This document shows, piece after piece, positions 1 to 8,614 of a stretch of DNA of 54,483 nucleotides (the first letter of the stretch is position 1; each line of letters opens with the position of its first letter). The notes under the pieces are model-generated. The model saw only the letters and a program-made list of their open reading frames with translations. It was not told where the DNA came from and did no database searches. The stretch comes from Hallerella sp963656065 (GTDB taxonomy: Bacteria; Fibrobacterota; Fibrobacteria; Fibrobacterales; Fibrobacteraceae). Both the position numbers and the translations under genes were made by a program. Where the stretch lies: positions 1 through 54,483 of the forward strand of contig CAVKGV010000013.1 of NCBI GenBank assembly GCA_963656065.1, in the 5' to 3' direction.

Positions 1-30
1 CCCCGTCCCACATGGGACGGGGGCCCTCCT
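1..30 (+). terminator. Inverted repeat, probable terminator of a gene left of the window
   Basis: A perfect 9-bp inverted repeat (CCCCGTCCC, loop ACAT, GGGACGGGG) occupies bases 1-22. A T-containing stretch follows after a short GC tail. It fits an intrinsic terminator for an upstream plus-strand gene, but the U-run is poor and the upstream gene cannot be seen. Confidence 0.45.
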
Positions 31-140
31 TGTTTTAAACGCCCTTGCCCCGATGACCGCGAACGCTTTTGCAAAATTTCTTCGGATTGGCTTGAAAAAT
101 GGCCGGTAAAAGTTCCTGATTGAAATGCTATCTTTTGAAG

Positions 141-776
141 ATGGAAATTAAAAGATTTGTCTGCAATCCGTTTCGGGAAAACACTTATCTTGTTTGCGAC
201 GAGCTTTCGAAGAAAGCGGTCCTCGTCGATCCGGGCTTTTACACGGAATCCGAATTTTTAAGTTTGGCATCCTTTGTTCGTGAGAACGGCTATCGGGTTT
301 CCCGCATTTTGAATACGCATATGCATTTGGATCATTGCATCGGGAACGGTTTTGCCCAATCTGCTTTTGGAATCGAAGCGGAATGCGGGTTGAAAGATTT
401 ATCCTTGGCGGAACATACCGAAGAGCAGGCTCAGATGTTCGGACTTGAAATCCCATACCGGATTTCTGTTCCACGAATTTTTTTGAAAGAAAACGATGAA
501 ATTCGTGTCGGAAATATCCACTTGAAAGTTCTTGAAGTTCCGGGGCATTCCCCGGGAAGCCTTGCCTTCTATTCGCCGGAAGGAGTTGTTTTTTCGGGGG
601 ATGTCGTCTTTGCTGGTGGAAGTTATGGCCGGACTGATTTACCGGGCGGCGATGAAAAAACTTTGATGGATTCGATTCCTCGAAAATTGTTCCAATTGCC
701 TAAAGAAACCCGGATTTTTTGTGGGCACGGCCCCGATACGACTGTCGCCAGGGAACTTGCTATTTGGAAATTGTAA
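141..776 (+). CDS. Metallo-beta-lactamase-fold hydrolase, glyoxalase II-like
   Basis: The product is a 211-residue cytoplasmic hydrolase of the metallo-beta-lactamase superfamily. The signature THMHLDH lies near residue 63. A GHSPGS motif, the GDVVF aspartate motif and a C-terminal CGHG histidine supply the remaining ligands of the dinuclear metal site. The length fits short glyoxalase II-like proteins, which lack the full C-terminal glyoxalase domain, so the thioester substrate cannot be assigned. I chose the ATG at 141 because the protein then starts directly on the first beta strand (MEIKRF); a TTG seven codons upstream is possible. No strong ribosome binding site is visible. It stands alone, 94 bp before the fibro-slime gene. 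Confidence 0.85.
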   Translation: MEIKRFVCNPFRENTYLVCDELSKKAVLVDPGFYTESEFLSLASFVRENGYRVSRILNTHMHLDHCIGNGFAQSAFGIEAECGLKDLSLAEHTEEQAQMFGLEIPYRISVPRIFLKENDEIRVGNIHLKVLEVPGHSPGSLAFYSPEGVVFSGDVVFAGGSYGRTDLPGGDEKTLMDSIPRKLFQLPKETRIFCGHGPDTTVARELAIWKL

Positions 777-870
777 TTTGGATTTCAAGACATGTTAAGA
801 AAAGTTTGTTTGAATCTGATTGAGTTTTTCTATTTTAAAATTTGAGTGTTTGATTTATAAAGGAGCGTCT

Positions 871-3800
871 ATGGGCTTTCGCCTTGCGCTGTTGTTTTTG
901 TTTGCCGTAAATGCGCATGCGGCGTTGACGTTACATATCCAAAATCCTTTTCGGAACGATTCCGGAAAGTCGGAATATATGCTGCATATTTTGGGAGGAA
1001 CTACCGACTACAATCCCGGTTTTGGAGAAAACTCCAGAACATTGATGAAAAGCGAAGGAAACGGTTGGTTTACCTATACATGGGATAAGTCGATTTCCGA
1101 TTTTGCGGATTGGGAAAGCTTTTCGGTCAAGGCTTGTCCGAATACTTCCGATAACAACTACAACACGAACAATTGTGTCTCTTGGAACGATTCGGCTGGA
1201 AACGCACAAAGTTTTAAAATGCAAATGCTTTTTGCCGCGGATTTTGAAATTTGGCTCTATACGGACGCGAAAGGTTCTTATGAAAAAAGTTTTGTCCCTC
1301 CCGGTTCCAAGCTTGTCTGGTTCAAAAGCCCGTGGGGGAACAAGGCGCTTCCCCGGATGATTTTCGGGGCGGATTCCATCTTGATGCGCTTTGCCTTTGA
1401 CGATACGGCTTCGTGTGGCTGGTTCTACGGGGCGATTGCTCCGAGCGTCTTGTCGGCGAATCCATCAAAAACAGCCTACTTTGAACGTTTCCACGCACCT
1501 TACCTAGCATTTCCGAAAGACGGGGAGGTGGATTTGTCGGCGGCTTTGAAATCTGCCGATACGATTTTCGTCGATGGCTTTACCGGAAAGGTGGATTTGA
1601 AGAGGGGAAGCCTCGGGGAGTGTTTCGATTCGACGCGGACCCTGCACGTTTACAGCCCATGGCGTTCAAATTCGACATACAAGGACAGCCTTCTCTATCT
1701 GAACGTGGGAAACAACATTTTGAACAGTTCTACGGCGATGGATTCTTCGGGAGAGTTCCGTTTCTGGTTCCGGTATGATTTTTCGGCGGAGACCGCGCGC
1801 AGCCAGGCATGGACTTCTAAAGAGGCTAAAGTCCAGTTTTTTCGCCGGCAGAACGAATGGCCGCAGGTGACGTTTTTCGCGGATGCCGAGCGTCCGATGA
1901 TTTCTGAATTTTTCCCGCAGGGAGTCTATGAAGCTTGGGTCTTTACCAAGAGCGGACAAATGGAAATTTCTTTTGCCCCGACAGAACAGAGGATTGTCCG
2001 GCTGATGTCTCCGTGGGACAATATGGCGCCTGCGCTGCTTATCGAAAACGACACGATTGGGATGGGACCTTTTTCGTCGGATACATGCGGCTGGTTTGAA
2101 GCGGCTTACTACCGTCACGCGCAGAGTTTTGAAGTCCTCTTCCGGCAACGTTTCGGCTTTGATGTATATTCTTCGGAAGGGCTGAAGGCCGGCGGCCCGA
2201 TTTCCCTAGATTCCGTCTTTGCGGTAGGAGACACCGCCTGGGTGACGCCTTACCCAACGCTGATGAGCCCTCCGCGGATTTCTTCGCAATTTCCCGGGCG
2301 TCTCGGCGTTTGTCCGAGCCTGAAAATTTCGGCGATGCTTGTCGATTGGGCGGGAGAGGATTATCCGGATTCCATCGATGTGGATTTTGGCGGAATCTAT
2401 GACGGAAACGATTTTACGGAAGCGACCTACTTGGATTCGGCGGGAAATATCCAAAAGAACAGGAAGTGCCAGGGGCATGTGAAAGGGATGGTCCAGGATA
2501 CGTTAGTGAACGGAAATCCTGCCCGCGTCGATTCGCTTTCCTATCCGTGGAGCCAGTGTGCCGCTGCGCATGAAATCGAAAAGTGGTTTGTACCGGTCGA
2601 TGTGGCGACGGATAAGGCGGGAAATGTCTATACCAATGCGACGTGCCGCGATATCGATTTGTCGCTCGATGCGGAGGGATTTTGGTTGGCGGACATTTCG
2701 GAATCGCATCCCGACGGCGGATTTTTCCCGCTAGACGATTTTGAATATCTCGATTCGGCGAAGACGGTCAAGAATCCGAAGTTCGATTGGAGCGAAAGGC
2801 TGAGCACGAATAACGGCAAACATCACAATTACAGCTTTGCCATGAAAATTTCGGCTCAGTTCCAGTATGTGAAGGGTCAGTATTTTGAATTCCGCGGCGA
2901 CGACGATGTCTGGGTGTTTATCAATAACCGGCTGGTCGTCGATATCGGCGGTTGCCATTCCCCGGTGGAAGGCGCGGTCGATCTGGATTCGCTCGGGCTT
3001 GTCGAAGGCGAAACCTATCCGTTCCGCATCTTCTTTTCGGAGCGAAACGCGACCGGTTCGAATTTCAAAATGCGCACGTCCATCAACCTGGAAACGGAAA
3101 AGACGTATTATCCGGTTGAAATTCCGATGAAGGACGGGACGATTTCTTACGAGATTTGGCAGATGATTGCGGACAAGTCGCTCAGCTGCGACGTTTCGAG
3201 CGTGACAAAAATCGACACGGTCCCGGCGGCATCGATGTTCCTCTTGAAAGGCGGGAACTTGCCGTTCGAAGGCGTGACGCTCGGACCGGGCTTAAATTAC
3301 GGCGGAATCAGTGTGAACGAAACGATGTCGGGCTTTACGATTGATACGAGTGCGATTGTCCGGTCGAGAACGCTCGCTCCCGGCTCCTATGTGCTGTATT
3401 TCTATCTGGAGTCCGATTTGTCGCAATCGTCAAAGGTTTCCTTTACGGTGCCGGAATATCCGCTGCCGAACCTCGTGTTTGCGGATTCTCTGTGGAACGA
3501 AATCGACCCGGATACGGTAAGCCTCGGAAATTGGGCGTTTGTGCCGTATCCCGTCTATGTAAGGGCTTATTATATGGGCTCTCCCTGCGATTCGGGCTGC
3601 GATGGCGCACTTGAATTCGTGACTTCGGATTCGCTCGCATTTTCCGACGAGAACGGGAACTTGATCGATTCGATTCTTCCGGAGAATGGACGGGCGAAGT
3701 TCTTTGTGATGGGAACGGCGCCGGTCAAGGATGGTTCGTTCGGAGTTTTCGGAAAGACCTTTGCGGATACCGCCTACTGGAAGCTCATCAATTTGGAAAA

Positions 3801-4986
3801 GCCGCCCGTGCCGATTCCTTCCGGCGGAGAAATTTTTGACCGCGATGGCGACGGGGTCGCGGACAGCCTTGTCCTCGCCTATGGAGAGAAAATCGTCGAT
3901 GAAAATGTTCCCGATTCGGTTGCGTGGGCTTTCGGAGATACGGTTCCGTATAAATTAAGCCGCGGGGATGTGGAAAAATACAGGACGCTCGATTCCCTGA
4001 TCGTACTCAAAAAGGATTCGCTCGTGCCGTTCCTTTTCACGGGAAGTTCCGAGAAGAAAGCCTATCTGGGCAACTATTCGTCGTGGTTCAACAAGGCGCT
4101 GACGGATACATTGACCGGTGAGACGGACACGGTTCTCTTCCATGTGGCGGGGAATATCCGCGATAAAATCGGGCCGGTTTTGACTGCGGCGATTGTCAAG
4201 CCCGAGAACGAGAATATTTACCGATTGTCGCTTGTGTTCAGCGAAGCGATTGATACGAACAGCTTTGCCGTGGATTCCGTTTTCGAATTCCGCGCATGGC
4301 GCGACGGGGCGGAATTTTCGCGGGGAATTTTCCCGGTGTCCGCGAAGAAGGAAACGGCTCGCTATGAAGTGCTGTATTCGAACAAGAACGGTGTCTTGCC
4401 TTCGGTGGGAGACAGCGTGCGGATAACTCCTGGGCTTTTGCGCGATATGTCGGGAAACTTTGCGAACGAAAATAATCATTGGGTTCGCATTGTCGGCGAG
4501 CAGGTGATTCGCATCGAGTCGGCGACGCTTTTTGACCAAAGTACGGAGCGAGCTTTGGCGTTCAAGGATTCATCGACGCTGATTCCTTACCGGATTCCTG
4601 CGGGGCAGCCGTATGAAAAGGCCGAAAAATTGATCGGACTTCCCGGCTTCTTAATCCGTTACGACCTGAGCGAGCTTGTACTTTCAAGCGGTGCGGACAA
4701 GGAAAAGGTTTACCTGAGCTATGAAGCGGATTTCTTTACGAATCTGGGCGCGTTCATCAGTTCGAAAAAAGGGACGGTCCGCTGCACCGATGATCTATTT
4801 GGCGGTGATTGCTCCACAAATTCGGGAAACGTTTACCTGGGCTGGAATATGCGCGCAAAGTCCGGTCGCCTGGTCGGTTCCGGGGCGTATGTCGCCTTGC
4901 TCAAGATTAAAATTGGCGTCCTCGGCGGAGAATCGCAGAAAAAGGATGTGTCGCGGAGCTGGGGAATCCGTCGGGTAAAGGAATAA
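871..4986 (+). CDS. Secreted fibro-slime domain surface protein
   Basis: This is a very large secreted protein of 1371 residues. It starts at ATG 871 behind a good ribosome binding site (AAAGGAG, 859-865) and has a typical signal peptide ending near ANAHA (residues 13-17). The first 450 residues hold at least two copies of a module that pairs an SPW-N motif with a downstream CGWF motif (near residues 153-180 and 380-410); a third SPW lies near 262. Residues about 590-745 match the fibro-slime domain, a PA14-like carbohydrate-binding fold of Fibrobacteres and slime moulds, with the hallmark GDDDVWVFINN and DIGG motifs. A calcium-binding-like DRDGDGVADS loop follows near residue 990. No canonical sorting domain is obvious at the C-terminus. 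Likely role, by family, is surface adhesion or binding of plant polysaccharide. Codon use matches the neighbours. Confidence 0.88.
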   Translation: MGFRLALLFLFAVNAHAALTLHIQNPFRNDSGKSEYMLHILGGTTDYNPGFGENSRTLMKSEGNGWFTYTWDKSISDFADWESFSVKACPNTSDNNYNTNNCVSWNDSAGNAQSFKMQMLFAADFEIWLYTDAKGSYEKSFVPPGSKLVWFKSPWGNKALPRMIFGADSILMRFAFDDTASCGWFYGAIAPSVLSANPSKTAYFERFHAPYLAFPKDGEVDLSAALKSADTIFVDGFTGKVDLKRGSLGECFDSTRTLHVYSPWRSNSTYKDSLLYLNVGNNILNSSTAMDSSGEFRFWFRYDFSAETARSQAWTSKEAKVQFFRRQNEWPQVTFFADAERPMISEFFPQGVYEAWVFTKSGQMEISFAPTEQRIVRLMSPWDNMAPALLIENDTIGMGPFSSDTCGWFEAAYYRHAQSFEVLFRQRFGFDVYSSEGLKAGGPISLDSVFAVGDTAWVTPYPTLMSPPRISSQFPGRLGVCPSLKISAMLVDWAGEDYPDSIDVDFGGIYDGNDFTEATYLDSAGNIQKNRKCQGHVKGMVQDTLVNGNPARVDSLSYPWSQCAAAHEIEKWFVPVDVATDKAGNVYTNATCRDIDLSLDAEGFWLADISESHPDGGFFPLDDFEYLDSAKTVKNPKFDWSERLSTNNGKHHNYSFAMKISAQFQYVKGQYFEFRGDDDVWVFINNRLVVDIGGCHSPVEGAVDLDSLGLVEGETYPFRIFFSERNATGSNFKMRTSINLETEKTYYPVEIPMKDGTISYEIWQMIADKSLSCDVSSVTKIDTVPAASMFLLKGGNLPFEGVTLGPGLNYGGISVNETMSGFTIDTSAIVRSRTLAPGSYVLYFYLESDLSQSSKVSFTVPEYPLPNLVFADSLWNEIDPDTVSLGNWAFVPYPVYVRAYYMGSPCDSGCDGALEFVTSDSLAFSDENGNLIDSILPENGRAKFFVMGTAPVKDGSFGVFGKTFADTAYWKLINLEKPPVPIPSGGEIFDRDGDGVADSLVLAYGEKIVDENVPDSVAWAFGDTVPYKLSRGDVEKYRTLDSLIVLKKDSLVPFLFTGSSEKKAYLGNYSSWFNKALTDTLTGETDTVLFHVAGNIRDKIGPVLTAAIVKPENENIYRLSLVFSEAIDTNSFAVDSVFEFRAWRDGAEFSRGIFPVSAKKETARYEVLYSNKNGVLPSVGDSVRITPGLLRDMSGNFANENNHWVRIVGEQVIRIESATLFDQSTERALAFKDSSTLIPYRIPAGQPYEKAEKLIGLPGFLIRYDLSELVLSSGADKEKVYLSYEADFFTNLGAFISSKKGTVRCTDDLFGGDCSTNSGNVYLGWNMRAKSGRLVGSGAYVALLKIKIGVLGGESQKKDVSRSWGIRRVKE

Positions 4987-5007
4987 GGGGATTTTTATCG
5001 AAAGGTA

Positions 5008-5036
5008 TTGACCGACCTGATGAATTTTGATAGATT
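5008..5036 (+). promoter_or_regulatory. Sigma70-type promoter in front of an ORF-less transcript
   Basis: TTGACC at 5008-5013 is separated by exactly 17 bp from TAGATT at 5031-5036. Transcription would start near 5043 and run into the terminator at 5095-5130. There is no ATG between them, so this promoter does not serve a recognisable protein gene. Confidence 0.55.
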
Positions 5037-5042
5037 ATTGGA

Positions 5043-5130
5043 AGAGATAAGGCGGTAGGTCGCTGCCTGAGAAAAAAGAAAGACCGAATTGAAGTGCCGT
5101 TTATTATATAAATAAACGGCATTTTTCTTT
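5043..5130 (+). ncRNA. Candidate small RNA, about 88 nt
   Basis: The interval between a promoter-like pair (5008-5036) and a strong intrinsic terminator (5095-5130) contains no start codon. The predicted RNA can fold a 5' hairpin AGGCGG/CTGCCT around 5051-5069 and has an A-rich single-stranded middle before the terminator stem. I do not recognise it as 6S, SRP RNA, tmRNA or a known riboswitch. It lies between the convergent fibro-slime and ABC-F genes. The terminator could instead simply end the fibro-slime transcript, so this call is an inference. Confidence 0.4.
5095..5130 (+). terminator. Intrinsic terminator
   Basis: A perfect 11-bp stem, TGCCGTTTATT (5095-5105) with AATAAACGGCA (5111-5121), has a 5-nt loop and is followed by TTTTTCTTT. 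The U-run is on the plus strand only, so it serves the fibro-slime gene or the candidate small RNA and not the ABC-F gene. Confidence 0.85.
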
Positions 5131-5170
5131 GGAAAATTTGGATGGAACTGGTTACTTTGTCTTCAAATTT

Positions 5171-7021
5171 TTACAGCGGATATTTTTCTTTTGCCGCTTC
5201 TAGTTGGTTGGAAGCCTCTTCCCATTTGGCGAAAAGCTCTTCCGCTTTGGATTTGGCGGCGGAAAGTTCGGTGGCGAGCTTTGATATCAAGGCTCCGTCC
5301 GATTTCTCGGATGCGGCGAGAAGCTCTTCTTCCTTTTTACCGGCGAGTTCTTCGAATTTCTGGATTTCCTTTTCGAGCCGCTGGATTTCCTTTTCGAGCG
5401 GTCGGACGATTTTTGCGCGTTCTTCGATGTAAGCGGCTCGGGCGCGACGGTCGTCCTTGTTCTTGGAAACGGTCGGGGCTGAGGCTTGGGCCTTTGCTTC
5501 GGCGGTGACGGATTTTGTCATCGCGTCTTTTTCTTCCGCCCAACCGATTTTTTCTAGAAATTCCCGGTAGGTGCCTTCAAAGGCGAAGCATTTTCCCCCG
5601 TCAAAGACGATTAACTTGTTTGCAAAAACCTGGAGAAGTTCTTCATCGTGCGAAACGACGATGGCTGTTCCGCCGTAATCTTCGAGCGCGTCGATCAGGC
5701 TTTCGATGCTTTCCATGTCGAGATGGTTGGTCGGTTCGTCGAGCAGAAGCAGGTTGCACGGCGTCGCGAGGATTTTTCCGAGCAGGACCCGGCTGCGTTC
5801 CCCGCCAGAAAGGATGCGGATTCTCTTTTGCGAAGCGTCTCCGCTGAACATCATCAGACCGGCGAGACTTCTCGCTTTGCCGCGTTCCGCGCTCTGGATC
5901 GCCGACTGGATTTCTTCTTCGACGGTGTTTTCGAGGTTCAGGCGGTTGATATTTGTCTGTCCGAAGTAATTCAAGAGAATGTTCGGATTGAGCGAAATGC
6001 TCCCGGAGACGGGGGAGAGTTCGTTGGCGATGAGGTTCAGGAGCGTCGTTTTGCCGCGTCCGTTTGGTCCGATGATCGCAACGCGGTCGCCCTTGAAAAG
6101 TTCGACTGTCAAATCCTGGATGAGGGTCGGTCCGCCGTCAAAATGAAAGTTCAGATCCTTGATCTGGAGCATTCTTTTCCCCGGGAAAGGCGCTTCGTTG
6201 AACGAAAATTCCAGGTTGCGTTCGTGTTCGAGCCGGGTCGCTTCGCCGAGACGTTCGACCGCCTTGATTTTGGACTGGACCATCGCGGCTTTGCTTGCCT
6301 TGAAGCGGAAACGGTCGATGACGCGTTCGAGTTGTTCGCGTTTGTGCGCATCGTTTTCCTGGGTGCGCTGGGCGACTTCTTCCTCGGCGCGGATCGTCTC
6401 CTTGAGCTTTGCCACCGTACCTTGGATTTTTCGGAACTTTTTCCGGTGAATCCCCACGACATGCGTGCAGACTTCGTCCATGAATTTCCGGTCGTGCGTG
6501 ATGAGCAGAATTTCGCCTTTCCACCCGCGCAGAAAGCGGGAAAGCCAGCGCATCGATACGATGTCGAGATAGTTGGTCGGTTCGTCGAGCAGGAGCATGT
6601 TCGGTTCGCTCGCAAGAACCTTGGCGAGGTTCAGCCGGATCTGGAAACCGCCCGAGAGGAGCATCGGGTCCTTTTGCATGGAACTTTCGTCGAATCCGAG
6701 GCCGAAAAGGATCGCTTCGACGTGGTGCGTGTCGATCCAGCCGTCTTCGTTTTTTTGGAGGACGGAACAGGCTTCTTCGTGGACGGTCGCATGCGAAAAG
6801 GCGATGTGCTGTTTTAAATATCCCAGCGAATAGTTTTTGGGGATGTCGATTTTTCCGCCGTCGAGATATTCTTCGCCCAGGATGATTTTGAAGAGCGTCG
6901 ATTTGCCGGAGCCGTTACGTCCGACGATTCCCACGCGTTCCCTCGGCGCGACGAGAAAGCTTGCGTCGTTGAAAAGTTCCTGCGTCCCAAACGATTTGCA
7001 AATGTTCTGAACCTGAATCAC
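5171..7021 (-). CDS. ABC-F family ATPase, ribosome-associated type
   Basis: The 616-residue protein has two ABC ATPase domains in one chain and no membrane segment, the architecture of the ABC-F family, whose members act on the ribosome (translation factors or antibiotic protection). Walker A motifs are GRNGSGKST near residue 35 and GPNGRGKTT near residue 318. The signature motifs are LSGGF and LSGGERSR, and both Walker B motifs read LLLDEPTN. A charged linker with a predicted long helical pair joins the domains, and the last 120 residues form a Glu/Lys-rich coiled coil as in Uup and ABCF3-like members. It is convergent with the fibro-slime gene and monocistronic. The subfamily cannot be settled by eye; a resistance role is not implied. 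Confidence 0.92.
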   Translation of the reverse strand: MIQVQNICKSFGTQELFNDASFLVAPRERVGIVGRNGSGKSTLFKIILGEEYLDGGKIDIPKNYSLGYLKQHIAFSHATVHEEACSVLQKNEDGWIDTHHVEAILFGLGFDESSMQKDPMLLSGGFQIRLNLAKVLASEPNMLLLDEPTNYLDIVSMRWLSRFLRGWKGEILLITHDRKFMDEVCTHVVGIHRKKFRKIQGTVAKLKETIRAEEEVAQRTQENDAHKREQLERVIDRFRFKASKAAMVQSKIKAVERLGEATRLEHERNLEFSFNEAPFPGKRMLQIKDLNFHFDGGPTLIQDLTVELFKGDRVAIIGPNGRGKTTLLNLIANELSPVSGSISLNPNILLNYFGQTNINRLNLENTVEEEIQSAIQSAERGKARSLAGLMMFSGDASQKRIRILSGGERSRVLLGKILATPCNLLLLDEPTNHLDMESIESLIDALEDYGGTAIVVSHDEELLQVFANKLIVFDGGKCFAFEGTYREFLEKIGWAEEKDAMTKSVTAEAKAQASAPTVSKNKDDRRARAAYIEERAKIVRPLEKEIQRLEKEIQKFEELAGKKEEELLAASEKSDGALISKLATELSAAKSKAEELFAKWEEASNQLEAAKEKYPL

Positions 7022-7127
7022 GGGGAAAATTTAGGAAATAGAATGGTGGACGTCTAGGATTAGAGAGTAGGGATGAGGGATTAGGGGTTAAGGATTAGTC
7101 CGCGGAGCGGGCTGTTTTCTGTGCACC

Positions 7128-7161
7128 GTCATTCTGGAGAGGCAAAGCCTCGATAGAATCC
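7128..7161. repeat. Dispersed palindrome-family repeat, single unit
   Basis: This is one copy of the window's dispersed repeat, running from GTCATTCTGGAGAG to GATAGAATCC. It sits in a 508-bp gene-free stretch (7022-7529). The rest of that gap is low-information sequence with GA- and CT-rich tracts, such as 7059-7100 and 7170-7200, resembling material beside other copies of the family. I see no gene in the gap before the promoter near 7457. Confidence 0.7.
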
Positions 7162-7456
7162 CCGCCCGACGTCATTCCTCTCAACACTCACTCTCAGATC
7201 AGACTCAGCGTTGGTTGCAAGGAAGGGGGAGGCTTGGCCTTTCGCAACTCGGAAAGGTCCCCCTACCTTGCCCCTCGCCGGGGAGGCGCATCTTCGCCGC
7301 TAGGCGGAAAAGAGTCGCTTTGCGGCAAAAGATCGTTCAGACGCCCATCATCCCTCCCGCCGAGTCCCGCTTCCCATTCTATTCCCTGTTCCCTTCTCCC
7401 TAATCCCTACCACCTGTATCCCAAATCACTTTTTTGAGCGAATTTTCAAAAATATC

Positions 7457-7485
7457 TTGACAACGTTTTTTTTCTTATGTTTGAA
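7457..7485 (+). promoter_or_regulatory. Possible promoter of the RipA-like gene
   Basis: A perfect TTGACA (7457-7462) lies 17 bp upstream of a weak TTTGAA hexamer (7480-7485), 45 bp before the start codon at 7530. The -35 is convincing and the -10 is not. Confidence 0.4.
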
Positions 7486-7529
7486 GTGTAAGGAAATCTC
7501 ACCTTGCTTTTTACCATAAGGAAAGAAAG

Positions 7530-8264
7530 ATGGCGCATGGCTGTGGAATCGAGACTGAATTTGACTCGGAAATGGTTTCGAAAGAAAAGTACGAAGAATT
7601 TTTTGGTCCCAAGCCCGGTGAAGATGGTGAATCGAAAAACGGAGAAAAGACATGCGAAAATAGCAGAAAGCCTAGCGAAGGAAAAACCAAGTGGGAAAAG
7701 GCCTACGAGCGGGCTTGCAAAAATCGCGAGTTCGAAATCGAGCTTTACTGGAGGCGGACGACTTATTTCTGGGCGTTCATCACGACCATCTATGTTGCCT
7801 ATTACCATGTTTTGGTGAATCTTTACAACAAGGTATTTTGGCATTTTCCGCTTCTGGTGCTTTCCGGGCTGGGATATTTCTTTGCTGTCGCCTGGGTTTT
7901 GACGTCGAAAGGTTCAAGGCACTGGCAGGAAAATTGGGAACACCATGTTTCCCTGCTGGAAGATAAGGTGACGGGGCCTCTTTTTAAAATTTTCGAGCCG
8001 AATTCTTTTTCCGTTTCCAAGGTGAACCTGATGGCAGGCTATGTGGTGGCGACTTGTGCCGGCGGGCTTTTCGTTTTTCAGGTTGTCAAGTTTTGTAGGC
8101 ATTTCGCTAGCATGAACGGGGCGAATCCCTTTGTGCTGTATATCTTGATTTGCGTGCTGGCGGCTCTAGGGACCGTGGCTTTTGTGCTGAGGGCGAAAGG
8201 TTGCGCGAAAAAAGACGACTGGATTCGTTTTGGCAAGATTGAAATCAAAGGAGATAAATCGTGA
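7530..8264 (+). CDS. RipA-like octameric membrane protein family
   Basis: This 244-residue membrane protein has a hydrophilic N-terminus rich in Glu, Lys and Ser, then a conserved block with FEIELYWRRTTYFW near residues 70-83 that runs straight into two membrane helices. After a WQENWEHH and LEDKVTG segment come two more C-terminal helices. This pattern is what I remember from the RipA family of octameric membrane proteins, first noted in Francisella; the assignment is from memory of the motif and is moderate. The start at ATG 7530 has an AAGGAAAG ribosome binding site. The next ORF begins at a GTG overlapping its stop (GTGA), so the two are translationally coupled. The biochemical role is unknown. 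Confidence 0.6.
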   Translation: MAHGCGIETEFDSEMVSKEKYEEFFGPKPGEDGESKNGEKTCENSRKPSEGKTKWEKAYERACKNREFEIELYWRRTTYFWAFITTIYVAYYHVLVNLYNKVFWHFPLLVLSGLGYFFAVAWVLTSKGSRHWQENWEHHVSLLEDKVTGPLFKIFEPNSFSVSKVNLMAGYVVATCAGGLFVFQVVKFCRHFASMNGANPFVLYILICVLAALGTVAFVLRAKGCAKKDDWIRFGKIEIKGDKS

Positions 8265-8518
8265 AATGGGATGCGAAGGATTGTCTGCTGGCGCTTTTTC
8301 TGTGCATGGTGTTTGTTTTGGTCGTCGGGTATGGGGCTTTTTCATTCGGAGGTGAAGATATGGAACTATGTCAAAATAAGTCTATCCATTTTGCTTGGTG
8401 GATTGCTGATTGGGACTGTGGGGTTAATTGGCCATCAAATATGGGCAGGAAAAAAGCAACAAACAGAATATACGAGAGATGTGTCGCATCAGGTGGATGT
8501 TACGATACAGAAGAATAA
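8261..8518 (+). CDS. Small membrane protein coupled to the RipA-like gene
   Basis: This 85-codon frame starts at GTG 8261, overlapping the stop of the preceding gene, with a good GGAG upstream near 8250. Residues 8-28 form one strong transmembrane helix. The part after residue 32 is rich in Trp and Cys and looks less natural than an overlapping frame (8331-8579) that also encodes a transmembrane helix. Either two small genes overlap here, or the N-terminus of this frame and the C-terminus of the other were once one gene split by a frameshift. No family is recognised. Confidence 0.45.
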   Translation: MKWDAKDCLLALFLCMVFVLVVGYGAFSFGGEDMELCQNKSIHFAWWIADWDCGVNWPSNMGRKKATNRIYERCVASGGCYDTEE

Positions 8519-8579
8519 TTCTTTGCCACAAAAATTGACCGTTACGACACGAGTCGATGACAAAAATAGAGAAAACTAA
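8331..8579 (+). CDS. Second small membrane protein, overlapping frame
   Basis: This is an 82-codon frame, offset by +1 from the 8261-8518 ORF. It reads as a charged start, a membrane helix (roughly SLSILLGGLLIGTVGLIG) and a polar C-terminal tail rich in Thr, Gln and Lys, a natural composition for a small single-pass protein. The start is uncertain: ATG 8331 lacks a clear ribosome binding site, and GTG 8352 directly abuts a GGAG. It may be a real overlapping gene or the displaced end of the upstream frame. No family is recognised. Confidence 0.4.
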   Translation: MGLFHSEVKIWNYVKISLSILLGGLLIGTVGLIGHQIWAGKKQQTEYTRDVSHQVDVTIQKNNSLPQKLTVTTRVDDKNREN

Positions 8580-8614
8580 ATGATATTGCCTGAGATTTTT
8601 AAAAGGAGGACAAC

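Noticed and set aside
5648..6817. 389-codon plus-strand frame inside the ABC-F gene
   Set aside because: Antisense shadow of the ABC-F ATPase; Phe/Asp/Val-rich composition without motifs.
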